The notes below the pieces were generated by a model that saw only the letters and a list, made by a program, of their open reading frames with translations, did not search any database and was not told where the DNA came from. Shown here piece after piece: positions 33,588 to 44,300 of a DNA stretch of 64,000 bases; the stretch's first letter is position 1; each line of letters begins with the position of its first letter. The DNA comes from Astropecten irregularis. Its lineage: Eukaryota > Echinodermata > Asteroidea > Paxillosida > Astropectinidae. Position numbers and translations under genes: made by a program. The stretch covers positions 9,610,001-9,674,000 of the forward strand of contig OZ020254.1 in the NCBI GenBank assembly GCA_963971285.1. Reading direction: 5' to 3'.

Positions 33588-34745
33588 ATGAAATTACCAT
33601 GGCGATATGCCATCTGCATCCCCCTCTTCACTGCTGGACTGGCCGTTGTCTACATCTGGCCGTGCAGGACGGCCATGCAGGAAAAACTAAACCGGACAAA
33701 TGCCACTCAAACTCAGCACGAGGATGCAGACACGTTCATCGTAGAAGAGACCCATTCCGGCATCTGCAGTCGCTATGGTAACCAGGATGATGCCAGCTGC
33801 AGCCCTCCACATCTGACTTGCGAGCAGATTCAGGAGATTGTCATCGAAAGGAAAATTGGAGAAGGTGCCGTCAAAGAGGTACAGTAAGCTTTATTGGTCA
33901 TCTCCAGCCTTTGAGATCTTTGAATGATATTTTAATATGTGGAACATTTTCTCTTGAATTTATTTCTCTTTTTTTTTCATTGTAAAATAAAGGTTTTTCT
34001 CGGTAGATGGCGAGGGAGAAAGATTGCTTACTCCACCTTGATCCACCCCAATCACCTTGAGGATTTCCTCCACGGTGCTGAGATGTTGCAAGCGATGCAG
34101 CCCAGTGATGCTGTGGTAAGACTCCTTGGCCTGTGCCTCAATGTGACCAATTCCGTCATCGTGACGGAGTATCACCAATTCGGCTCCGCTGAAAACATAG
34201 AAGATGTTTTCCTCTCTCAGCCTGAGAGTCTTTCAAATGCCATCCGGACCCGATTCCAACTCTGCCTGGATTACGTCCGGATACTGTCCTTCTTACATTC
34301 CAGTCCGGTCGGGACACGGATCATGTGCGATAGCAACGACGTCGACAAGACCCTCTCTCAGTTTCTGATCACTGACGGTCTTCGCCTGGTGGTCAATGAT
34401 TTGGATGCGCTTCCTCTGGTTGACCGTACCAGGGGGATTCTAGCAAAGTGCGGCCACAAGCAGCTCCACGGGACCTTCGTGGCTCCCGAACAGCTGTGGC
34501 CTTTCCAAGAAGACTTCAGAGACGAAGACATGCCGCCTTACGATGAGAAGGCTGACATCTGGAGAATCCCAGATGTCACCGACGCCCTCTTGGGAAACGT
34601 GGACCACAGCGACATCGTCAAATTTCATTTATTCAAAATTCACAGACGGTGTAAAGAGACAGACCCTATACTGAGACCAACTGCGGATGAAATACTCAAA
34701 GTGTACATGGACATCTTCCATTCCATCGTTGCTGAGGACCATTGA
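33588..34745 (+). CDS. POMK: POMK, protein O-mannose kinase (SGK196)
   Basis: POMK phosphorylates the 6-position of O-mannose in the core M3 glycan of alpha-dystroglycan in the ER, a step needed for matriglycan synthesis. Coding exons are 33588-33878 (donor GTACAG) and 33993-34745 (TGA); phase 0; 347 residues against 350 in human. The first ATG follows a splice acceptor at 33576-33577, so a 5' UTR exon should lie upstream. A type II signal anchor spans about residues 7-24, followed by NRT and NAT sequons (35-40). The glycine loop is IGEGAVK (90-96). As in this divergent kinase family, HRD is replaced by MCDSND (208-213), with the catalytic Asp, and DFG by NDLDAL (232-237). APEQLW (261-266) and SSPVGTR (200-206) are strongly POMK-like. 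No frame break is visible and all key residues are present, so the enzyme is probably active. Confidence 0.96.
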
Positions 34746-34898
34746 TAGAGTATTCTGCCCCATTCACAAATCAAAAGCTACAAAGCAATTTTTCCACAGA
34801 TGTGTAGATACAGTGTAGATACTAGATATAGCTGTCTTTCATTACAGACGTATTTTTATTCATCTGATCTTTCAGTAATTACTAACAAGTGACCAGCA

Positions 34899-34904
34899 AA
34901 TAAA
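34899..34904 (+). promoter_or_regulatory. Candidate POMK polyadenylation signal AATAAA
   Basis: AATAAA lies 154 bp after the POMK stop codon, in AT-rich sequence. It is the first canonical signal downstream on this strand. The distance suits a short 3' UTR, but no cleavage site can be seen from sequence alone. Confidence 0.45.
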
Positions 34905-37900
34905 AATTATATACTAATGTAAAATTTTGTACAAAATAATGTAAATGCTTTAAAATTTCACTATAGTTTTCTATAATGTACCGGTAATGTAAAAACGCAA
35001 CACATAATCTTTCAAAAGTGAAACTAAAGAATCACCTTGGCCCTATTTAAAGTCATCTTTAACTATACCCAAACATCTATCATCTTTTCAGAACATTCAT
35101 CTTGCAAACAATGCCTTGATCTCTTTTTGCTCTTGAAATTTCTTTATATTTTACGGGTTTGCTTATTATGTTAATAATATGTGCATTTTAAAAGGGGGAG
35201 GGAATTACATATTTACATTTATGTATATGGCTTCAATAACTTCAATACCTTGTGTTGTCTTTTAACAATTTTAAGACAAAACACTTGGCGGGCAGTCTTT
35301 CACAGAATAATGACTTAAAGAGCATGTACAACATTGTTAAAGGTGACAGATCTCACCCTGCAATTTGTCATGGAATAAAAACAAACCTGTGACATTTTCA
35401 GCTCAGTTGATCATTGGAAACAGTGGAAAACTGCAAAAAACTGTTGCATTTGTTATGCCAAATTGTGTGAGAATAGCTAGCCGTCTCATTTCTTTTCTTT
35501 TTAAGATAAAAAATGTTTTGGTGTTGTGGTTGTAGGCCTACAGAATTTCAGGCAGAAACATTTTGACAGTATGTTTCTACCATTGCCGTCTTTATTAGCC
35601 CAGTAAGTTATACATATAACGTAAATCTGTGAACATTTCTGTTTTGGTTTGTTACCAATGTTATACATGGCCTTTAAATGGATCTACCTCTTCATCCATG
35701 GTTTATTGCAGACTGACAGGCTTTCATCATTTATGTTAGGTTTCTAGCTGTTCAAACCAATGTTTTATATTAAATAAAAGCACAAACAAGATCGATATTG
35801 TATTATATAATAAACTTCTTTAATTACAGAACAATTTCACTTGATTTCACAATTCGCAGTCATTTATAAATTTAGAAATGTTGCTTTTCATAATAGCATT
35901 TTCTTCAAGAATATTTATATCTAGGTCACAAATATAAGTACAACTTTACATTATTTTAACAAAATTTGTTTTGTTTTTTATTTTTTTCTCTGATCCAATG
36001 GATCACACATTACTTAACTGTCACTTCCCCCATAAAGAATACATTTCTAGGTATAAGGAGTTGACAATGCACTGTATTAGAGCTTTTAGATGAACAACTT
36101 CTACAAAGTTAGAAGTGCCACTTGAATGACATGATCCTCAGTGTTTGGGAATTATTTGTGAAACTGTATGCACGATGTCATTGTATGGTTCTCTACGTCA
36201 CTTTCAAGGAATCATATGTGGCATACTTGCTTATTCCATTAACACATTTCTTATAATGGAGTCCTTCAACAATGATTGCCGTTACATGAGTTACCATGGA
36301 ATTGCCCACATGTTACACTACACTCTGTTGAAACCTGAGGCTGATTTTAAGAGATGAGAAGGAATAACAAAACTAGTCGACAAAGGTTTACTCAGAATCT
36401 TCTACTGGGTCAGACTATGTCACCTAGTGACATTCAACTCTATTTTCTGATAACAAAACACATATAATCTACCATTGTCTGCTCACTGGCTGTGATACCA
36501 GAAGGGAATAATTATGCATAATATAATATTGCACTTGTGTTTTGGAAACTGAATTTTGGCAATAATTTGATCCGACTAACTTGGCAGTCGAGTTACTGCG
36601 TTTAATTTTATTGTGTGAATTGTCCTACTAGTCTGAGAAGAGTGAAGACTTACTTAAAATCATTATCAGACTGCAGGAGAATCAGAGCAATGATTAATTG
36701 CGGTACCCACTGTAATATGTATTGAATTTGATTTAACCCACTGACCCCAGCAAGCAGGTCCAGTGGACAAGGTATTTGTGCTGGAGGAATACGAATCTTA
36801 CTCTTGAAAGCCATTCCGCGGCACGATTTTTTTTTTTTTTTTTTTTGGTCTTTACAAATTGGACCTTAGACCCTTGCTGACAATGGTCAATCGTTGTCCA
36901 TCAAACTCCGCATTGACCAATTGAAGGACGCGAAATCTTAACAACAGTTGCTTAACAACAGTTGCTTAACAACTGTTGCTTAACTACGGTTGCTTACAGT
37001 CGTTGTTGCCCATTACTTCAGTAAAACTCGGTCACATGCAGTATGTAAAACACATGCCATTGCTAAGGTGGTTTGGGCTTAAAAAAAAAAGTCCGAACGG
37101 TTCATACGGAAATGATGCACATCATAAAAGGACAAAACCTTGCTATAAAAAGCACATCTTAAATATCCAATGCGTCATCAACATTAATTCATTCAAACAG
37201 CAACAATCTGAAAAATCTGTCTATTTTCCACCAAGAATTTCTTCTGATTTTATCGGCAAGTTTTACCGATAGTTTTACTGATAGCAATCCTGTCATGTTA
37301 AACTATTTATTACTGGAGATTGGATTGCATTGTTTGTATTACAATTTTAAGTACCTGCCTTTTTTAAATGTTAAGCAAGGTGTTTTTCAATGTTGGTCCT
37401 TCATTTTACGGTTGAAATACACAAAGAACAAAAATAAGTACAATTCCTTAAAAACTAAAAAATTATGGTAGCCCTATTTGAAAACAATTCAAAAGTATGT
37501 ATATCATAGCAAGCAGTTTGGCTTTAAGTTTATTTCTAGGGGTCCCCGTTCCAGTAAGCAGTAAGCGAAAACCAAGCAAACTTTGAGAGTAGAACATCTT
37601 ATGAATCTGACTATCATAAAAAAGCAAACACTGACATAAATTAATTGCTTACAACTGAAAAAATTGATATGTGCGCAAGTGCACAGCATACGTAATTAAG
37701 TACAGTAAATAATGAAGGCAATATTTTTTTTATAGTAGATATAGTAAAGCATTTACAAAAAGAAAAATAAATCTTCGGACATTTGAATAATTATTTCAAG
37801 CTAATTTGAGTTTTCACATTCAGCGGAATATGTTTGAAAACTCACTTTCTTGTACAGGGCTGTGAGACTTCAAATTTTAATCTGAATTCAAATGTTTGTG

Positions 37901-38040
37901 TTTAGATTTTAACGCAGCTTTTTTGTACACCTGCTCTGTACAAAAGTATAGGAAGTTTTAAATTCCATTTTTTTCCTTAGGGTTTTCAGATTTTGTTTTG
38001 TGTGGCCACTCACACCCCTGCTTGTAATGTATCCCAAATG
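34905..38040. other. POMK-ELMOD3 intergenic region
   Basis: AT-rich and without a supported gene. It holds a partial TTAAAGGTA-type element at 35503-35676 (forward right end), a ~17-bp tandem CAACAGTTGCTTAA at 36939-36995, and a worn foldback relative (CGCATTGACCAATTGAAGGA, ACTCGGTCACATG) at 36885-37040. The 3' UTRs of both convergent genes must lie at its edges. Confidence 0.45.
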
Positions 38041-38130
38041 TTTTAACCAACATAGGGCTGTAGAGCTCAGTTGGTAGAGCGCCTGTATGGTATTCAAGTC
38101 AGCGGTTCGAATCCCGCTTCAGTCAATTTT
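38041..38130 (+). mobile_element. SINE family A, short copy downstream of ELMOD3
   Basis: tRNA-like 38056-38124: GGCTGTAGAGCTCAGTTGGT, then GCGGTTCGAATCCCGC. It is 262 bp beyond the ELMOD3 stop on the opposite strand. Anticodon arm shortened by deletion, so not a tRNA gene. Confidence 0.65.
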
Positions 38131-38386
38131 TCTTTGGGACTGCCCTAGTGAAACAACATAGAATAAATAAATACCGATCCCTAAAAATATCAAACCTGTC
38201 GCAAAGAAATGAAGGAAATTGCAGAGTTTTGATGGATTCAGGATGCGTGGCACGACAAAAGTCTTCACCGAATCCTTACTCAATCTAAAATCGGTCGAAA
38301 CCTTGCCACAAATACAAAACAAGCTAGGAATATATAAGGCTGTCAGCTATACATATATAAGGCCTCCAAAGTCTTGAACCACAACT

Positions 38387-41300
38387 TCAACTCTCGTCAT
38401 CATCTACGTCAAGTTCGTGCACGCCGGCAAACTCCATGGGGCCATCACCTGATCCCCCTGCCCTGGAGTTCCCACTGGGTTTGCCACCCCGTCCGTTAAG
38501 GTATGTCTCCAGGGATCGGATAACTCCCCTGGGGTTCTTTCTGGCCTCCACTTCAACGTCTGAAAAATTGAAAAAAATTGACAAACGTTGGATCTCTAAT
38601 AGGGTTTTGTATGTTCAAAGGCCACTTGGTCATTCCATTTGGTCTCGGTTACACTGCATGTTGTAAACATGCTTAGTAACAAGTCCATCACACTGAAATG
38701 AGACAATGGTCTTGCTACAGTACAATCAGAACTAGAAACTTTTTTATGTTTTTAAAACATAAGCGAATGAACATTTTTGACCGAAAATCGTTTTGATCTT
38801 TTAAAAGATCAAAAATAAAAGAGAAAAGATTTAAGAAATACTGTGGCCGTTTTTCGCTGTTTTCTCAAAAAGTGGGCACCGTATGGGACTGAAATTTTTA
38901 CAGATGACTGTTACCTTATCTTCCTTAATATTTTTGCCCATGAATCTGTATTTCTTAGATAAAAACCAAAGTATGATACTGCCTTAAATGCATTTTTTTT
39001 TTCATGTAACGTAGCAATTTTCAATTTACCTTTGATGACAAACCCCGAATCCTTGATTGTCTTCTGTTGATGTTTCCATATCTGGTGGAGTTGTAAGAAA
39101 GTGCCGGCGTAGAAATCGTTGATAACACCAAACACCTGTTTCCGCCGGTTACATTCCCTGTAAATCCCCACAAAAAAAATACAAGTCACAATCAAGAGAC
39201 ATTTTGATTCTGGATAAACCAAAATCGAAAACTCATCATAACTTACTAGGTATGATGCATTGCAGCCCTACGTAGGATACGATGGGTTATCCTTCGTAAC
39301 TCTAGTTACGATCGAATGTATCGTTACTTACTATCAATTGTAGGACTTATGATGCATTGCAGCCTAACGAAGCATACAATGGGATATTCTTCATATAACT
39401 TAAGTTACAGTCGATCGTAGGGTTTCATGAAATTGACCCAAGTTCTCTTAAACCGTGAGTCTTTCGTATGATTTTGCTGTTATAGCAGGGGTACATCAGG
39501 TTTTAGCATAATTTTCCAACACAAAAGCAGCAATGTAAACTCTACTGTCCTGCTGTTCAAATTATAATGAAATTTCATACTTTAACTTTGGAAGCCAAAT
39601 CTCATTAACTTATAAAGTAATGTAGATCCCTTTACAAGATAATATATGGTCCAGGGTTCCAATCCAAATCCTGCGACTGTGACTTTTCAGGTTCTTGGTA
39701 GGGTTAGGTAAGAGGTTAAAGGCAAATCTTTCCTACTGACCTCGATAAAGACCCCTCCCTTAAAGACTGTATGGCTATTCTTGTCATGTTGATGGACATC
39801 ACCGAAAAAGGGAAATTCTGAAAGTAAAAAGAGAGATGGAAAAACCGCCAAACCTGATCAAAATATTACCAAATTTGAAAACGAATCATTTTCTTATGTG
39901 GATCAGTTTGTAGAAACACCACTTAAGAATTGTTCGTACTTCTGTTTCGTTCGCCCTTCTTGTATCATTTTCTTTTTTTCTCACATTTACCGCAAACTTA
40001 AAATCTGTTCGAAATTCCAGCAGACAGCATCAGTGGAACTTGGCTGATTGAGGCCTGAATTTCCCAAGCATTGAAGCTTTGTGTGTTATTTGCTGGTCAA
40101 AATTTGCCTTTTTAAAGTCAAGTCAAGTCAAGCTTAATCTCTAATAGCCCATCATTATCCCACAGAATGTAACATAGGGATACAGCAGAGTGGCGCACTT
40201 TGAAAAATTGAGAAAAGTGTTTGGCACAAAGCCCAGTTGGTGTCCTGGAAAGGAAACAAATTTAAGACTGTGCTATCGTATTACCATCCTTTTAACTGTT
40301 ACAAACTTATTTGCCTATGTAGTATTTTATTTGATGAATTTTCATCATAACGTTGTTGTTGACAAACCTGTATTTCATGGAGGGACAATCGGTAGATATC
40401 TTTGGCAAGTTGTAACCTGTTTGGGTCCATGACAAAGTGAAGAAGAGTCATTAATCCCAGAAACCCACACGCTCTCAGATCGGTGGCCGGGTCCGTTCCT
40501 GGGGTAATGACAAAATCACAGTCTTCAAGTAATCAGGGGTCAATTCCATGGAGCTGCTAAGCACAAACAAAATTGCTTAGCACAAAATTGTCTTGCTCAA
40601 TAAAACAAACCACCATTGAAAATTCCATTTGATATTCATGGTCAACGAACAACAGCCAAAGAGCATTCACAAGTGATACACAACACATGGAAATTTGGTT
40701 GTTAATCCTGTTTTTATTAAGACAGACATTTTATGGTTAGCAAATTTTTTGTGATAAGCAGGGCCGTGAAATTTGCCCAACGGCCCAATTTAATGGCTCT
40801 GATTACTGTAAGCAAAGAATAGGCGCTTACAGAATTAGAAATCTCTGTGCTTATGAAAATCTATTTCATAAGCACAAAATAAGCATATCAATTAGCGAGG
40901 AATTTTCAGTTGTGTGCATGTGTAGTCCACGTCACTTAGAATTTCTCGCTAGTTCAGCTGGCAGAGAAATTCAACAAAATTCTCCCAAATTTGAAGAATC
41001 ACAGAATGAGATACACCCTATGCTATAGTCCAAATGTCGAACCTTTGATGACAAAACTATAAATATTCAAATCTATTACCTTGGAAACCAATCTGCTCCC
41101 AATGGCCGCCAAATCGAGGGCAATCTAGCGTGCTGCCTGTCAACTGCTTATAGATTGTCTGTAAGACCCTTCTGTGAACCTCTTCTTTATCTTCAAAAGG
41201 ACCTGATACATCGTGAACAAAGTTTGAAAGTTACTAAACTCATAAAGACCCTGGATTTTTAATGTGAATAATCCCTTTGAATCACGAACCTTGCATTGTT

Positions 41301-44300
41301 TATGGAGTTAAGAGGATTTGGGGGAACTTTCAGTGAGATACTGATTAGATTATGTAGGTAGTGAGGACTGCCAAGAATTACAACCAACGTGCACAGTAGA
41401 GTTTTAAACCTTGTTCAAAACAGGGGATTTACCACTAAATGTGGGGTTTTTGGGTTTTTTTTACATCATTTAACCATAACCATCCAATATAAACCAGAAT
41501 CCATATCATTGTATCTCACTGGACATTGAGAAATGGACTTCTGTAGGTCCCAAGAACTGTGAATAAAGTCAGTGCACTGCATCATAATTGTACAGCACAG
41601 TGTTGGACTGTGGCTGACTGGCTAGCTAGAGGCCCTATTTGTAGCCTTAGGGCAAAGGTGAAGTTGCAATGGACCTTCCTTCTTTGCTTGTAAGCCCCGC
41701 CCACATTAGCAACCCCACCGAGTTTGACCAAGGTAATAGACAACAACAACTGTTATTAGCAACTGTTTTTAATGCATCCTCCATTCGGTCAATGTGCACA
41801 GTTTGATTGACAGGCCAGAAGGGTCCATTCATTCTCAGTGAAATCGTTTTTCCTTTTAAACCTGAACTAAGACAGATAAAAACCATTCATGGAAGCTCAC
41901 ACTGTGCTATAGCAAAGACTAGGTTCCTCTCCTCGTGGAGAGAAGGTTTGATGTTGGGCGGCCCCAAAATCAAGTGCTTGAGAGCTGCAAATCCCGAACG
42001 TTGAACTGTCGGCTTGATCTTACTCTGAAATTCAAGCAAGAAAACGGAAATCGTTAGGAGTTCAACTCAAATGAGCAGTGGTTGGCAAAAGTCAGAGATG
42101 TGAGTGGCCACACAATCAAAAATGAAAACACTTTCAAAAAAGCTTAAATTTGAAATTCTGAGTTAAAATCTAAACAAAACAATCCAAAATCAGATTTAAA
42201 TCAGAAAGTCTGAACTCTCCGGCTCTCCCATCCCTGACAAAGGGAAACACTTCCTGTAAGGTGCATGAAGTGGACCTCTAAAAACAGCTAAATCTTTTTT
42301 GTTTTAATTGGTTATTTGATTCTTGTACTTTGACGAAATATTTATGATTCTTAGTTTACTCACAAGGTAAGGCTGCATGTCGGTCCGCTGGAAATAAGCA
42401 AGGGTCTCGTTGAAGGAAATAAGCGGCGTAACGTTTATCGTGCTCTCGTTTCCTGAAAGAAAAACGGTTTTCTGAAAATTCACGATGACACAAAAACAAT
42501 CAAGAATTAGACTGAAACAGCACTCTGAATGGATTTGAGGAGTGAACATAACTTTTTATTAAGTGGTGTTGTGTTACTGAAAATGATGGCTTGAGGTTAG
42601 GCACGACTTGTGAGGTTGCCCTTTATTCTGTATATGTATTAAATGTGCTTTGTATTATGGTGCACTCTTGTTTTGGATGGCACATTTACATACAGAAAGC
42701 AAATTGTCACAGACTGTGTCCTAAATTAGCTGAAATGATCTGAGCTGGAAACAAAAAAAAGAGAAAATTTAGGAGAAGAATTAGGAGAAGATTTAGGAGA
42801 AAATGTGATAGCGTATAGGGAAACACAATTATGGTACAATGGAGGCAACAAATTGAGCCAATAATGAATTACGAAAAATCTTTAATGAAAAACATCAAAA
42901 CCAGATTTGGTACCTAGAAACGAACTGACGTTAGTGACCATCTTGTGTCAGTTGATAAGAATTACACTTTCACCAAGTGCATATTAAAAAAAGATCATTA
43001 CAATCAACATTCATCAATTCACACACATTAAATCACAAACTCAACCCCTCAAAAAAAGTTCGCAACTCAAGTTTGACGGAAGGTATCTTTTCGGTTACTC
43101 ATCTATGAAAGCTTCATTATTCCTGTTTACAATGATATACCATCTATGTGTAATCATGAAATGTGCATTTCTCCTGAATAAAGGGCAAAGTCAGAAGTAA
43201 AACGTTGCAAAATGCAAATGAGAATACACTTGGACCGTGCTTTCACACATCAGTGCATCAACACCAATCATCAAACTCAAACCATCCTCGAAACGATTGG
43301 GAATTCACTAGTGAATACAATGAATTTTGCAACATTTCATTTTTGACAATGCTGCATCTGCATATTTATCAGGACTGTACATACCACAATTACATTAGCA
43401 TTAAAAAAGACACATCATTGTAAGAGGAATAATCACGCTTTCCAATGATACCTGGGGCCGATTTCATAAAGCTCTGCGACGCATCGCAACTCGATTTGCG
43501 ACGCGTCCTAGCTGCGACGCGTCGCATCTATGTGGTGAGTCCATAGACTTAGTCTTAACTTTGCGATGTTCCGTAAGTTTTATGAAAACGGCCCCAGTTC
43601 ACCGTTCATAGATCAGTAACAAACAAGATATACCTCAAACTTGAGTTGCAGAATTGTTTTTGAGGAGTTTAGATTATCCATAATTACTTATGTGAGAATG
43701 AAATAAAAACAAAGCACTGCTAATTCCACTTTGAGTTATTCAGATTAACAGTCAGGTGAGCAATGACAACAAAGCGAAATCATGAAAGGACAAAAAAAAG
43801 AAAGAAAGCACACACACACGTAAAGCAAAATTATTTTTTATGCACACAAAGAAATCCACACCCCATCCCAAGTCCCCCTTGTTACATATTAGCAGAAACC
43901 AAAACCCATTCAACACAGGATGAAACGAGCGGAGCTGTTGCAGTTAAGCTTAGGCCACATAAAAAAAATTACTTGTTTAGCGTCCCCGCCCGACCTCCGA
44001 TATGAGCCCGACCTGTATTATTATTTTTTTTTATTTGTCTCAAAAAAAATAAATATTGAGGGAAACAATTATTTCTTGTATGTAAAAGCAGTGTGCGCTA
44101 ATATCTACCGTAATTTTCGGACTAAACATCATGAAGGCCACCTGGGGTAGAAGCCGCAGCATGCGAAAAATGTACAAATTTAAGCGGAAGGGACATTTGA
44201 TAATCAACGTTCCGGAAATTTGTACCGATGTGGCGGACTGAAGGAATATCAGCCGAGCGCATGACTAGAACTACCGTAACCCGACTTGAGTCAAGTCTAC

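Noticed and set aside
40190..40432. Plus-strand 80-codon frame
   Set aside because: Antisense to part of an ELMOD3 exon and its intron; no family likeness and no splice support.
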